DNA of 64,000 nt from Anaerolineae bacterium (GTDB lineage Bacteria > Chloroflexota > Anaerolineae > Aggregatilineales > UBA2796). The position numbers and the translations under genes were made by a program. Position 1 is the stretch's first letter; each line of letters opens with the position of its first letter. Shown here piece after piece: positions 44,218 to 53,580 of the stretch. The stretch covers positions 62,001-126,000 of the forward strand of contig JAHBVK010000007.1 of assembly GCA_019637555.1 (NCBI GenBank), read 5' to 3'. A model generated the notes under the pieces. It made no database searches and had not been told where the DNA came from. It saw nothing but the letters and a program-made list of their open reading frames with translations.

Positions 44218-45426
44218 TCACGCCTCTGGCTTGAACACCTGCCCCGCCGAGACTCGCCACATCGCTGCCTTCTGCCTGAATGCTTCGGTGAAAATATCCG
44301 GTTCAGTGGTCGTCAGGATCGACTGATTCGCGCCGTCGATGCGATCCAGCAGATAGGATCGCCGCGCCGCGTCCAACTCCGCGATAAATTCATCCAGCAG
44401 CAGCACGGGCCATTCGCCAATCGCTTCTTTCATCCAGCCGAGTTCCGCCATCTTCAGCGCCATCACAGCGGTGCGCGCCTGACCGCGCGATCCGTAATCA
44501 CCCAAATCTTTACCGTTCACCGAGAAGCGCAGTTCATCGCGCTGCGGTCCAACCAGCGTAACGCCGCGATCAATCTCTTCACGCTGCAAACGGCTCAACT
44601 CGGTGCGGAACTGCTCCCCAATCTCGGCGGGCGACAACTGCCGATGAATATCCAGCCCCAGCACATCGAAAGCAAGCTGACCAGTGGAGTTGCCCGTCAT
44701 GGTGAAGCTCGGCTGATAGCGCAGTTCGAGCAGTTCCGCGCCCGCTGTCAGATCGTAGTGGACGCGCTGTGCCAGCACTTCCAACTCACGCAGTAGTTGC
44801 TGTCGTCCGGCAATAATCAAGCTGCCCGCTGCCATCAGTTGTTCGTCCCAATAACTGAGTTCACTTGGTCCCGCTTGCCGCGCATAGATGCGTTTCAACA
44901 GCGCGTTGCGCTGGGTTAGTACTTTTTCATAGCTGGTCAGCGCCTGCGCGTAAGTACGATCTACTTGTGCCAGCGTCACGTTGAGGTAACGCCGCCGATC
45001 CGCAGGCGTGCCTTCCACAATCGCGAGATCCTGCGGCAAAAACATGACTACATTCAGCGTACCCAGAAGATCCAGCGCTCGTTTCTTGACGCCGTTAATC
45101 TTGATGTCCTTATCGAAGCGCATCTCACCACCGACTGCCTCACGTACCAGTGTAATATCAATGCGTGTTGTCGGTAGGTCGCGGCGGTCGATTTCCGCGC
45201 TGATACGGGCAAATGGTAGTACATCGTTCTCCGCACCCCAATTGAGCAACTGCCGATCCGAACTTGTCCACGGAGAACGCGACGTCGCCAGATAGTAGAC
45301 TGCTTCGAGGATACTGGTTTTACCCTGTGCGTTCTGTCCATACAGCAAAATCGGACCGGCGGGCAAGCTCAGTTCCATGCGCGCATAGTTGCGAAAATTT
45401 GTCAGCGAGAGATGCAGAAGCCGCAT
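44218..45426 (-). CDS. recF: DNA replication and repair protein RecF
   Basis: This 402-residue SMC-like ATPase has Walker A GQNAQGKTS, the RecF region FLPQDLAIVEGTPADRRRYLN, the signature YGSRGQARTAVMALKMAEL and Walker B VLLLDEFIAELD. It loads RecA at ssDNA gaps with RecO and RecR. It is full length. It is not beside dnaA or dnaN, its usual neighbours, but follows an anchored-protein gene, a TusA-like gene and a Rieske gene on the same strand, with an 17-bp gap after the anchored-protein gene. With two RecA genes in the window, it is relevant to which RecA is loaded. Confidence 0.95.
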   Translation of the reverse strand: MRLLHLSLTNFRNYARMELSLPAGPILLYGQNAQGKTSILEAVYYLATSRSPWTSSDRQLLNWGAENDVLPFARISAEIDRRDLPTTRIDITLVREAVGGEMRFDKDIKINGVKKRALDLLGTLNVVMFLPQDLAIVEGTPADRRRYLNVTLAQVDRTYAQALTSYEKVLTQRNALLKRIYARQAGPSELSYWDEQLMAAGSLIIAGRQQLLRELEVLAQRVHYDLTAGAELLELRYQPSFTMTGNSTGQLAFDVLGLDIHRQLSPAEIGEQFRTELSRLQREEIDRGVTLVGPQRDELRFSVNGKDLGDYGSRGQARTAVMALKMAELGWMKEAIGEWPVLLLDEFIAELDAARRSYLLDRIDGANQSILTTTEPDIFTEAFRQKAAMWRVSAGQVFKPEA

Positions 45427-45443
45427 AAGCGTTTGTGCAGGGT

Positions 45444-46061
45444 TTAATCGAGCTTCAGCGAATTGCTGATCGGTAGGAAGACGTTTTGCTCGTAATGGTC
45501 GAACTGGCTTTCCTTCGTCTGTGCGCCGATGTAAATCCAGCCACGTTCGCCCGCATCCAGCAAGATAATCATGAGTTCATTACCACGCTCGAAACCGCGC
45601 GTGATCGCACCCGGATAGTTCGCGCCCTCATATTTCTCAGCAGGGCGAAAACCCGGCGCGTCACGATTTAACGCCGCCACCAGCGCATCCAACTGCTGCT
45701 GTGGATCGCTATAATCGTCGCGTAGTGTCAATTGGCGCTTGAACACATTGAGCGCATCCGTTACTACGATCAAAAATGGATCGGCGGTTGGCGAGATATT
45801 TGTGCTGCCCGTTTCCGAGATCAGCAGCCGATCCGCATCGAGATTAATCGGTGCCTGCCAGTTGCTGGGCACCAGCAGAGACAAGCCAAAACCTTGAGCG
45901 TGATAAGGCACTAACTCGCCTACATCAACGTTCGATACATTGGAACCTGTTGTGGGACGAGGGGCAAGAGCATTGATCGCCACCATGCCCAAAAAAGTAG
46001 TGAGGGTGAAGGCATACAAGATCAGCATGCGTGGTTTGAGCAGCAGGCGCAGAAAGTTCAT
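45444..46061 (-). CDS. Membrane-anchored protein with PsbP/DcrB-like domain, function unknown
   Basis: This 205-residue protein has one N-terminal membrane helix (about 11-31), then an extracellular domain beginning GFGLSLLVPSNWQAP, which resembles the start of PsbP-like or DcrB-like folds (aromatic-Pro-x-x-W). It has no catalytic residues I recognise. It lies 17 bp upstream of recF and 16 bp downstream of the TusA-like gene in one strand-coherent run. No role in DNA repair can be inferred from it, and the recF linkage may be read-through. Confidence 0.65.
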   Translation of the reverse strand: MNFLRLLLKPRMLILYAFTLTTFLGMVAINALAPRPTTGSNVSNVDVGELVPYHAQGFGLSLLVPSNWQAPINLDADRLLISETGSTNISPTADPFLIVVTDALNVFKRQLTLRDDYSDPQQQLDALVAALNRDAPGFRPAEKYEGANYPGAITRGFERGNELMIILLDAGERGWIYIGAQTKESQFDHYEQNVFLPISNSLKLD

Positions 46062-46077
46062 GGCAATTGAGGTAATT

Positions 46078-46317
46078 TCACTTACGAATCAGAAAACGAT
46101 GGCGACCATCCGGCAGGTCATCCTGTTCCAATAGTTGATAGTCGCGCTGTTCCACCCACTCAGGAATCTTCTCACCGGCTTCTGGATCGCTGGTGACAAA
46201 TTCCAGCACGCCACCGGGAGGCAATTTCGCTAACTTACTGGAGAGGTAAAGCAGCACTTCGTAACAGATTTCCAGATTACTGTTAAATGACTCATCCGCG
46301 ATCACTACATTGTCCAC
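46078..46317 (-). CDS. TusA-like protein without the CPxP motif
   Basis: This 79-residue protein has the TusA/SirA pattern LEICYEVLLYLSSKLAKL, then LPPGGVLEFVTSDPEAGEKIPEW and a basic end. TusA proteins relay sulfur through a Cys in CPxP. Here the Cys is kept but the motif reads ICYEV, with no Pro. Sulfur transfer is thus uncertain. GTG 46317 begins the frame. It lies 22 bp after the Rieske gene and 16 bp before the anchored-protein gene. Both neighbours point to a sulfur- or redox-linked role, but this is inference. Confidence 0.7.
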   Translation of the reverse strand: MDNVVIADESFNSNLEICYEVLLYLSSKLAKLPPGGVLEFVTSDPEAGEKIPEWVEQRDYQLLEQDDLPDGRHRFLIRK

Positions 46318-46339
46318 AATTCACTCGCTAGTACATTGA

Positions 46340-46732
46340 CTAGAATTTGACTTTGACTTTATCGGGATCGCTGGTAGCCCACGCCAGAAAGACGATGCCA
46401 TCACGCACTTCAGTTTCGTAGCTGCGCAGTCGTTTCTTCTCTTTGATATCCTCAAGCACTTTGCCTGAGGCTGCTTCTGTCCAGCGCACTACCGAACCAT
46501 CCCGCACATCGAATTGGCTGCCATGTAAATTGCAGGTCACTACACAGCCATCAATTTTGGCATCTTTCAAATAAAACAACATGTGTGAGCAGTAGCCTTG
46601 CAGTACGTGCGCCGAATCTTCACAACGTGCAATCACCAGTCGTTGCCCATTGACGTATACGTTTATGCAGTGATCAGCAGGAACTTGATCTAATTCACAA
46701 AGACGTATCCAAGACTTATTTGACGCCACCAT
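46340..46732 (-). CDS. Rieske-type [2Fe-2S] protein
   Basis: This 130-residue protein has a Rieske fold with the ligand sets C-x-H (YCSHML) and C-x2-H (CNLHGSQFD), here separated by about 18 residues. The flanking DVRDGSVV and DGIVFL strands fit a soluble ferredoxin-type Rieske, as used with oxygenases or nitrite reductases. It has no membrane anchor. It heads a run of Rieske, TusA-like, anchored protein and recF. No oxygenase alpha subunit is near, so its redox partner is unknown. Confidence 0.88.
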   Translation of the reverse strand: MVASNKSWIRLCELDQVPADHCINVYVNGQRLVIARCEDSAHVLQGYCSHMLFYLKDAKIDGCVVTCNLHGSQFDVRDGSVVRWTEAASGKVLEDIKEKKRLRSYETEVRDGIVFLAWATSDPDKVKVKF

Positions 46733-46756
46733 TATTTTTTTACTGCTTTCCGCCTG

Positions 46757-46786
46757 TTGTTACCGTGTCAATTGTAACGCTATAAT
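46757..46786 (+). promoter_or_regulatory. Probable promoter of the HerA-like ATPase gene
   Basis: TATAAT (46781-46786) has TTGTTA (46757-46762) 18 bp upstream. The start codon at 46819 follows by 32 bp with AAGGAG between. It lies in the 86-bp divergent region shared with the Rieske gene. Confidence 0.6.
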
Positions 46787-46818
46787 CCGCCACTGAACAA
46801 CTAAGGAGCAGTCTAATT

Positions 46819-48297
46819 ATGCAGGAACTCAGGATCGCCAAAGGAACCACCGATCTCATCATCCTCTCCAATATGGCGAACCGTCACGGTTTGATCGCGG
46901 GCGCGACGGGTACGGGTAAAACAGTCACCTTGCAAACCATCGCCGAGCATTTCAGCGAAATCGGCGTGCCAGTCTTCATGGCGGATGTCAAAGGCGACCT
47001 CGCCGGACTGAGCAAAGCGGGGGGCAACAACAGCAAAGTGACCGAACGCTTGACTTTGCTCGGCATCACCGATCATCAGTATCGCGGTTACCCGATCATG
47101 TTCTGGGATTTGTTCGGCAAAAACGGACATCCCGTCCGCACCACCATCTCGGAGATGGGTCCGCTGCTCCTTTCCCGCCTGATGAACCTGAGTGAAGTTC
47201 AGGAGGGCGTGCTTACTCTGGTCTTTCAGATCGCTGACGATAACGGACTCCTGCTGCTCGATCTCAAAGATTTACGCGCCATGCTCTCCTACGTGGGGGA
47301 GAATGCCAAGCAGTTCACCACCGACTACGGCAACATTTCTGCCGCCAGCATCGGCGCGATCCAGCGCGGGTTGGCGCAGCTTGAAGAGCAGGGCGGTGAG
47401 CATGTTTTCGGCGAACCTGCACTGGACATCTTTGACATGATGCAGACTGATACCAATGGCTACGGCTATATCAATATCCTTGCCGCTGACCAATTGATGC
47501 AGTCACCACGCGTCTATTCGACGTGGCTGCTGTGGCTGCTCTCGGAATTGTTCGAGCGCCTGCCCGAAGTCGGCGATCTGGAAAAGCCTAAGATGGTCTA
47601 CTTCTTCGATGAGGCGCATTTACTGTTTGACGACACCTCTAAGGCGCTGATAGACAAGATCGAACAGGTGACACGCTTGATCCGTTCCAAAGGTATTGGC
47701 GTGTTCTTCGTCACCCAGAATCCCATTGACATTCCCGACACGGTGCTAGGGCAGCTTGGCAACCGCGTACAACATGCTCTGCGTGCCTACACTCCGCGTG
47801 ACCAGAAGGCGATCAAAACCGCTGCCGAGACCTTCCGCGCTAATCCCGCCATTGATGTGGTCACGGTGATCACCGAGTTGGGTGTTGGCGAAGGACTCAT
47901 CTCTTTCCTTGATGGTAAGGGCGCACCCAGCATGGTAGATCGCGGTTTCGTGATCCCTCCGCACAGTCAGATTGGACCGATTGCGCCAGAGGAGCGGGCG
48001 CAGCTAATGCGTGCCTCGCTGGTATATGGTCATTACGAACAAGCGGAAGATCGGGAATCTGCCTACGAAAAACTCAAAGCACGCGCCGAGAAGGTTGCTG
48101 AGGAAGCTGCCAAAGCTGCTGCTGAGAAGCAAGCGGAGAAAGATCGCAAAGAAAAAGAGAAGGAAGAACGCGCCAAACGCAAAGACAAATCAATAATCGA
48201 AGATGTGTTCGTTGGTTCCGCTAAGAGCGCTGTGCGATCTGCGGTTGGTCAGGTGACGCGTAGTTTCATTCGCGGCATCCTTGGCGGACTAAAATAA
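46819..48297 (+). CDS. HerA/YjgR-like ATPase (DUF853 family)
   Basis: This 492-residue P-loop ATPase has Walker A GATGTGKT (28-35), Walker [11 protein letters not shown] (Asp264, Glu265), the family segment [16 protein letters not shown] ([12 protein letters not shown]) and a sensor-like [23 protein letters not shown]. It matches the YjgR/DUF853 branch of HerA-type helicases, which form hexamers and may translocate DNA. Residues 400-455 are a highly charged Lys/Glu coiled coil. NurA is not adjacent. AAGGAG before ATG 46819 is strong. A gene of unknown function begins one base after its stop, so the two are probably co-translated. Confidence 0.87.
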   Translation: MQELRIAKGTTDLIILSNMANRHGLIAGATGTGKTVTLQTIAEHFSEIGVPVFMADVKGDLAGLSKAGGNNSKVTERLTLLGITDHQYRGYPIMFWDLFGKNGHPVRTTISEMGPLLLSRLMNLSEVQEGVLTLVFQIADDNGLLLLDLKDLRAMLSYVGENAKQFTTDYGNISAASIGAIQRGLAQLEEQGGEHVFGEPALDIFDMMQTDTNGYGYINILAADQLMQSPRVYSTWLLWLLSELFERLPEVGDLEKPKMVYFFDEAHLLFDDTSKALIDKIEQVTRLIRSKGIGVFFVTQNPIDIPDTVLGQLGNRVQHALRAYTPRDQKAIKTAAETFRANPAIDVVTVITELGVGEGLISFLDGKGAPSMVDRGFVIPPHSQIGPIAPEERAQLMRASLVYGHYEQAEDRESAYEKLKARAEKVAEEAAKAAAEKQAEKDRKEKEKEERAKRKDKSIIEDVFVGSAKSAVRSAVGQVTRSFIRGILGGLK

Positions 48298-48298
48298 T

Positions 48299-48880
48299 AT
48301 GGCAAGCACTCTTGATCCCGATCTAGAAGCGCTGCGGCGGACGGTTGAACGTCAGCAATGGATGGAGGCGTTTGAACTGCTCAGCGTCGTTTTGGAAAAG
48401 CTGCCACCGCGCCGCATTGTGCAATTGAGCGCTGTGCAAATGAAAGCAGCGCTGCCAGCCTTTGAAGAACTGCGGACTAAACTCCGCTGGACTCGTCAGG
48501 CGATAGAATTGATGTCGAATGGCGATCCGCTGCCGGACGATTTCGAGTTCGGGCAAGAGGCGGAGGGTGCGAATCCCATCGTCACCAATTTCATGATCGG
48601 GCTGGATAAGCTAGATGCCGCCGCCAGCGAACAAGACGACCCCCACGTCTGCGCTAACAACGGCACACGGGCAATCCTCAGCGCCATCAGCGCACGTCGC
48701 TACCACTACTTCAGTCGTCTATTTCCGCGTGATTGGCGTATCGTCGTGAAGCGCGAAGCCGGAGTCAAGGATTTGCCACCGATCAAATCCAAATTTCTTG
48801 AGGAGTCAGCAGTAGAGGAATTCACTACTGGCTTATGGCGTTCGCTGGTCGAGCAGATTAAAGACGCACTAGCAGGCTGA
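48299..48880 (+). CDS. Protein of unknown function, coupled to the HerA-like ATPase
   Basis: This 193-residue soluble protein has a helical N-terminus (LRRTVERQQWMEAFELLSVV), an LPDDFEFGQEAEGANP segment in the middle, and RRYHYFSRLFPRDWRIVVKRE near the end. I recognise no domain. It starts one base after the HerA-like stop, so co-translation is likely, and a physical partner or adaptor role is plausible. It may extend to a transcript with the following membrane protein gene, which begins 16 bp later. Confidence 0.6.
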   Translation: MASTLDPDLEALRRTVERQQWMEAFELLSVVLEKLPPRRIVQLSAVQMKAALPAFEELRTKLRWTRQAIELMSNGDPLPDDFEFGQEAEGANPIVTNFMIGLDKLDAAASEQDDPHVCANNGTRAILSAISARRYHYFSRLFPRDWRIVVKREAGVKDLPPIKSKFLEESAVEEFTTGLWRSLVEQIKDALAG

Positions 48881-48896
48881 TGAGGCGGATGCCTTG

Positions 48897-50345
48897 ATGC
48901 TGCGCCGATCCGTCACACTGATCCTGCTTATCGTTATCTGTGTATTAATCGGGTTAGCGCACCCTGTCTCCGATCTCGATGCCCGCCGCACTCAGGCATA
49001 TATCAACCTGATCGGTATGCGCGAATGGCGACATCTCCCCTTGTGGCAGCCCTACCGAGAAACTGGACAGGCGATCCCGCTGCAACTCGATCCCGCCGAA
49101 GTGCTGCCACCCTTGATGGCTGGCATGGCAAATGGCATCGCTATTACGGCGGCGCTGCAAGCAATCCTAGCAGGGACAGGCGGTTGGCTGTTGCTCCGCC
49201 TTCTCCGCATAGGTAATCTCGCAGCCCTATTGATCGGTGTTGCTAGTGCCGTTGCCTTTGCCGATCATTACGCCTTCGTCTGGCTGCTAGCAGCGCTGAT
49301 AGGCTTGACATTGGGCGAACCACGTTACCGTCGCCCCTTCTTGATCGTAGTGCTGTTAGCGGCTTTGTTATGGCTCAACGGCGACGGATTAACTGACCTC
49401 AGTGTCGCGCCCGCCAGCTACATCTCGCTGCTGGCATTAATGCTAATTGTGGCGTACAGCGCAACTCATCCACAGCGTGACGCTATCCGTTTAGCAATTA
49501 TCGTGGCAGCGGTGGCAATCCTTTTCGCCGTCTCAGCGCAGCGTTGGATCGCGGAGATAGCCATACGCAACGCGCCCACCTCGATCCCCGAAACTGCTAT
49601 CGCCGCTTGCTTAGACGCACTGCCAGCGACGCCGACCACGGCGTTGATTAGTGTCCTAGCGCCCGGCGATCCACGATTGGAATTGGTCTATTTGATGCGC
49701 CGACTGCGCCGCGAGAGCGCTACTAGGATTGATCATCAGCCGGATTACGCCATCTCCTCAGTCGATGCCAATGCCAATATCGATCTTCGCACGCAGGGTT
49801 ATGTGGAACTGACCCGCAGTCCACGCTTGTCTGGAGACGCACCTAATCGCTGCCTGTATCTCAATCCAGGCTCGGTTGGCTACGCCTACGCCATGCCGAT
49901 TAATAATCAGGGCAAGATAATTCCGCTGCCAGCGCTCGTCCATGCCCTCGATCAGATCGTGCTGCGAGTGCAGAGTGATTCGCAGCAGGCGTATCGCCTA
50001 GTCATCAGTGAACAGGCTGCTGATGGCTGGCAAGCATGGATCGATGGCGCTGCTGTAACAGTTGCTTCGTTCAACGGCATGATCGCGCTGGAACCCCCGC
50101 CAGCAAGCAGTGGTGGCGTGCGTGAGATCAGTGTTCAGTATCGCCCGCTGAACCTTGTGATCGCGGGCTGGAGCATCGTAGTCGCCAGTCTGATCAGCAT
50201 TGGCTACTTGCTGCGCCTCGATCGTTTCATATCCCCTTCGTTACGCCAGAAACTGACACCCCATCCAGAGCGTCTACTCAATCTGCTGCGACGCATCTTC
50301 AAACGCATCTACGACATTCTGATGTCACCTGTCGCGGACGACTGA
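48897..50345 (+). CDS. YfhO-like membrane protein
   Basis: This 482-residue protein has about seven hydrophobic helices in the first 225 residues, a soluble domain, and one last helix (VIAGWSIVVASLISIGYLL). The tail ISVQYRPLNLVIAGW matches the end of YfhO-type proteins, which are GT-C-like and aid glycosylation of cell-surface polymers. It is shorter than usual YfhO (about 800 or more), so it is a reduced or divergent member. ATG 48897 is used; a TTG three bases earlier is possible. It follows the HerA-like pair after 16 bp. Confidence 0.55.
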   Translation: MLRRSVTLILLIVICVLIGLAHPVSDLDARRTQAYINLIGMREWRHLPLWQPYRETGQAIPLQLDPAEVLPPLMAGMANGIAITAALQAILAGTGGWLLLRLLRIGNLAALLIGVASAVAFADHYAFVWLLAALIGLTLGEPRYRRPFLIVVLLAALLWLNGDGLTDLSVAPASYISLLALMLIVAYSATHPQRDAIRLAIIVAAVAILFAVSAQRWIAEIAIRNAPTSIPETAIAACLDALPATPTTALISVLAPGDPRLELVYLMRRLRRESATRIDHQPDYAISSVDANANIDLRTQGYVELTRSPRLSGDAPNRCLYLNPGSVGYAYAMPINNQGKIIPLPALVHALDQIVLRVQSDSQQAYRLVISEQAADGWQAWIDGAAVTVASFNGMIALEPPPASSGGVREISVQYRPLNLVIAGWSIVVASLISIGYLLRLDRFISPSLRQKLTPHPERLLNLLRRIFKRIYDILMSPVADD

Positions 50346-50474
50346 TTAATTCCATTTCCCCACTGCTCGAATCGATAACAGATTCATGACAAGCGCCTAA
50401 TCTCACTTCAGCCGCTGCCTGTTTTGGCTACAATAACAATGGGTGCTGAAGAAGGGTAAGCAGGCACAAATCCT

Positions 50475-51416
50475 ATGATTGAAGCGGAAGAATTAACCAA
50501 AGATTTCAACGACTTTCGTGCCGTTGATCACATCAGTATGAGCGTCGCACCGGGATCGGTGTTCGCCATCCTGGGTCCCAATGGCGCGGGCAAAACTACG
50601 ACAGTGCGTATGTTAACCTCCATCCTCGTGCCTACATCGGGGCGCGCCACTGTCGCTGGCTACGACGTGGTCAAGCAGCCGGAATATGTGCGTGCCAGCG
50701 TCGGTGTACTCACCGAGCAACACGGACTCTATGAACGTATGAAGGCAATGGAGTATCTGGACTTTTTCGGGCGCGTATATCGGCTTTCAGCGGAGGCGCG
50801 ACGCAAGCGCAGCTACGATCTGATGGACCGATTCGGTCTGGCGGACGCGCTGAACAAACGGATCGGCGAATATTCTAAAGGCATGAAGCAGAAGCTGGCG
50901 CTGGTGCGCTCGATGCTCCACGATCCGCAGGTACTGTTGCTGGACGAGCCAACCTCCGCGATGGATCCGCAGAGCGCCAAACAGGTGCGCGATGCTATGC
51001 TCGAACTCAAGCGGGATCGCCGTACCATCGTGTTAACCACGCATAACCTCAACGAAGCGCAGCAGCTTGCAGATAGCATTGGGGTGATCCGACGTGGACG
51101 CTTAATCGCGCATGGGACGTTCGCAGAACTATCCCAACGCTTCGTGGGCGATCCGCTGATGGAAATTCGCTTTGCACAGTCGCCCAACGGTGCTGCCAAA
51201 ACGATCTCCGATCTGGTTAAGGTGGCGGAGACAGGTGATAACTGGCTGCGCTTCCATACTTCCGATCCGCTAAAGACGAATCCGGCGGTGCTGCGTAAGT
51301 TGAACGAACACGGCGCGGAAGTGGTGACCTTGAGCGAAGTACAGCAGAGTCTAGAAACGGTGTATTTGCAGATCGTGACGGAAGATGAAGGATCGAGCGA
51401 GGAAAAAGCACAATGA
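50475..51416 (+). CDS. ABC transporter ATP-binding protein (NatA-like)
   Basis: This 313-residue ATPase has Walker A GPNGAGKTT, signature YSKGMKQKLALVR, Walker B LLLDEPTSAMDP and switch TTHNLNEAQ. These are those of the ABC-2-type (DrrA/NatA/CcmA) group. The C-terminal 90 residues carry the DrrA-like regulatory part. It overlaps the permease gene by 4 bp (ATGA). Together they should export a substrate (sodium, drug or lipid) that cannot be told from sequence. Confidence 0.92.
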   Translation: MIEAEELTKDFNDFRAVDHISMSVAPGSVFAILGPNGAGKTTTVRMLTSILVPTSGRATVAGYDVVKQPEYVRASVGVLTEQHGLYERMKAMEYLDFFGRVYRLSAEARRKRSYDLMDRFGLADALNKRIGEYSKGMKQKLALVRSMLHDPQVLLLDEPTSAMDPQSAKQVRDAMLELKRDRRTIVLTTHNLNEAQQLADSIGVIRRGRLIAHGTFAELSQRFVGDPLMEIRFAQSPNGAAKTISDLVKVAETGDNWLRFHTSDPLKTNPAVLRKLNEHGAEVVTLSEVQQSLETVYLQIVTEDEGSSEEKAQ

Positions 51417-52921
51417 CAACGGTGATTAATACGCGAGGCGAGGTATCAGGATTTCAGCCTCCGGCGCTCGTACTACCTAAACATACTTTTGGCGAGACGA
51501 TGCGGAATGCGCTAGTGGTAACGCGCCGCGAGATGCGCGACAGTCTGCGCGACTGGCGGATTATGGCACCGATCATTGTGCTGACACTGGTATTCCCACT
51601 GTTGGCGCAGGGCATGACTGGTTTGTTCACCAGCTTCTTCGTCTCTAACGGCGCAGCGCCGCTGGTCGAGAACTTCCTGCCGCTGCTGCCCATGATCATC
51701 GGCTTCTTTCCGGTTTCGATCTCGCTGGTGATCGCACTGGAGACATTCGTGGGTGAGAAGGAACGGCGAAGCCTTGAACCGCTGCTCTCCACACCACTCA
51801 CCAATACCGAGTTGTATCTGGGCAAGACCTTCGCTGCTATGATCCCGCCGCTGATCGCCAGCTATCTGGGCATCGGTATCTATCTCGGTGGCTTGATCCT
51901 TGGCTCACAGCAGTGGCGTCCTGAACCATGGCTGATCATCCAGATTCTGCTGTTGACCACCACGCAGGCACTGGTCATGGTTACAGGGGCGGTGGTCGTT
52001 TCTAGTCAGACTACTTCGACCCGTGCCAGCAATCTGCTTGCCAGCTTCATCATTATCCCCACTTCGATGTTGGTGATGCTGGAAAGCTTCATCATGATCA
52101 CCAACAACCGCTATGTGCTGTGGTATTTGCTCGGCGGGCTATTCGTACTAGATATTCTGCTGTTCAGCATGGGCGCGCGCATCTTCAACCGCGAGGAATT
52201 GCTCGGACGCAGCATCGATGAGATCAATCTGCGCTGGGCTTGGCGTCAGTTCAAGCACCAGTTCATCGGTGGCGAGAAGGTAACCAACATCGCCACATGG
52301 TATCGCTACAGCGTGTTTCCGGCGCTAGGTAAGCTGCGAACGCCCATGATCATAGTATTGCTATCGATCATCGGCGTGTTCATCTTCGGCTTCGTGATCG
52401 CCACCGTGCGTCCCGATTTCCAACTACCCAACGCTGGAACAGCGGAGCATGAGCAGTCGTTGGAGAGCTTCAAGGTGCTGTATCAATACGGAGGACATCC
52501 GGGCACGGTGCTGGCGGTGGTCTGGCAGAATGCCCGCATCCTGATCGCCGGCTTGATCCTCGCCGTGTTCACCTTCGGCGTACTGGCGATCATCCTCGCT
52601 GCTGCGCCGTTTGGCATCCTCGGTTTCTTGCTCGGACAGCCTGTGGTTGCGGCATTAGGGACAGGAACCTTTTTCCTTGCCGTGTTTCCTCACAGCATCC
52701 TCGAAATTCCGGCGATCCTCATCGCTACAGCAGCATCAGCACGGCTAGGTTTGGTGACCACGCGTCCACCTGAAGGTATGGGTGTCTGGGATGCTTGGCT
52801 GCTGGCGCTCGCGGACGCAATCAAAGTGTTCATCGGTGTCGTGCTACCGATGCTGTTCCTAGCCGCGCTCATTGAGGTCTACATCACTCCGCTGATTGTG
52901 ATCAAGTCAATGGGTGGCTAA
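51413..52921 (+). CDS. ABC-2 type permease (NatB-like)
   Basis: This 502-residue permease has a long soluble N-terminus ending near residue 30, a first helix (MAPIIVLTLVFPLLAQGM), ETFVGEKERRSLEPLLSTPLT (the ABC-2 coupling helix region) and about six further helices. The coupling motif and layout are those of NatB. It overlaps the ATPase by 4 bp. One ATPase and one permease suggest a homodimeric exporter. A terminator follows at 52959. Confidence 0.9.
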   Translation: MTTVINTRGEVSGFQPPALVLPKHTFGETMRNALVVTRREMRDSLRDWRIMAPIIVLTLVFPLLAQGMTGLFTSFFVSNGAAPLVENFLPLLPMIIGFFPVSISLVIALETFVGEKERRSLEPLLSTPLTNTELYLGKTFAAMIPPLIASYLGIGIYLGGLILGSQQWRPEPWLIIQILLLTTTQALVMVTGAVVVSSQTTSTRASNLLASFIIIPTSMLVMLESFIMITNNRYVLWYLLGGLFVLDILLFSMGARIFNREELLGRSIDEINLRWAWRQFKHQFIGGEKVTNIATWYRYSVFPALGKLRTPMIIVLLSIIGVFIFGFVIATVRPDFQLPNAGTAEHEQSLESFKVLYQYGGHPGTVLAVVWQNARILIAGLILAVFTFGVLAIILAAAPFGILGFLLGQPVVAALGTGTFFLAVFPHSILEIPAILIATAASARLGLVTTRPPEGMGVWDAWLLALADAIKVFIGVVLPMLFLAALIEVYITPLIVIKSMGG

Positions 52922-52958
52922 TCGCATCGTTTTCAAAATATCGCAACTTTAACCATCT

Positions 52959-52985
52959 GGGCAGGTTCAGGAACCTGCCCTTTTT
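52959..52985. terminator. Terminator/repeat between permease and AHSA1 genes
   Basis: GGGCAGGTTC (52959-52968) pairs with GAACCTGCCC (52971-52980) over AG, then TTTTT. The arm matches the one at 31495, so it is a repeat-family member serving as a terminator for both convergent genes. Confidence 0.88.
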
Positions 52986-52988
52986 CGT

Positions 52989-53489
52989 TTACCTCGTCCC
53001 CAAGCTTGCCTGCATCTTATCAAGGCACTGTTCCATCCCTGCTTTGGACATTGCTACGATTTGTTCCGAGTGATAACCATATTCGGTGATAGTGAGCTGT
53101 GTTTTTCCACCAATCACCACTTCAAAAGTGATCAGATGCGGAACTTCTGCGGGTATGTCGGCTGGTAAGCCGTGCGCGGCGGGATCACTCCTGTTGCCAT
53201 CTTTGTCAGCGAAGTGCTGAAGAAACGCGATCCGCTGGTTAGGCACGATCTTGGTGTACGTCCATGTGTTGTACAACTCCATGCCACCGTATTCGGCTGG
53301 CGCACGCATGCACACCAACGAAGTTCCACCTTCACGGAAATCGATCCGTGCGAGTGGGCAAGTGAAGCCCGTCGGTCCCCACCAGCCCTTGATCAAGTTG
53401 GGATCACTCCATGCTGCCCAGACTTGCTCTACTGGCGCATCAAATTGGCGTGAAACTACCATGTTGAATGTTTTCGCTTCGTTGCTCAC
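52989..53489 (-). CDS. AHSA1-like SRPBCC protein
   Basis: This 166-residue protein has the START/SRPBCC pattern VSRQFDAPVEQVWAAWSDP, KGWWGPTGF and DFREGGTSLVCM, typical of AHSA1-like proteins of bacteria. They bind small hydrophobic ligands; no enzyme activity is implied. GTG 53489 has GAGGG seven to eight bases upstream. An AraC-family gene lies upstream on the same strand (92 bp), and in many genomes AHSA1 proteins pair with such regulators, so control by it is plausible. Confidence 0.83.
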   Translation of the reverse strand: MSNEAKTFNMVVSRQFDAPVEQVWAAWSDPNLIKGWWGPTGFTCPLARIDFREGGTSLVCMRAPAEYGGMELYNTWTYTKIVPNQRIAFLQHFADKDGNRSDPAAHGLPADIPAEVPHLITFEVVIGGKTQLTITEYGYHSEQIVAMSKAGMEQCLDKMQASLGTR

Positions 53490-53580
53490 TCTTTAACCCT
53501 CACAACTTAAGCAGTTTTCTGATGGCAGGATAGCTTAAACAGGCTGCCGTCGTCTTGTACAGAACGGCAAATTTCCCGGT

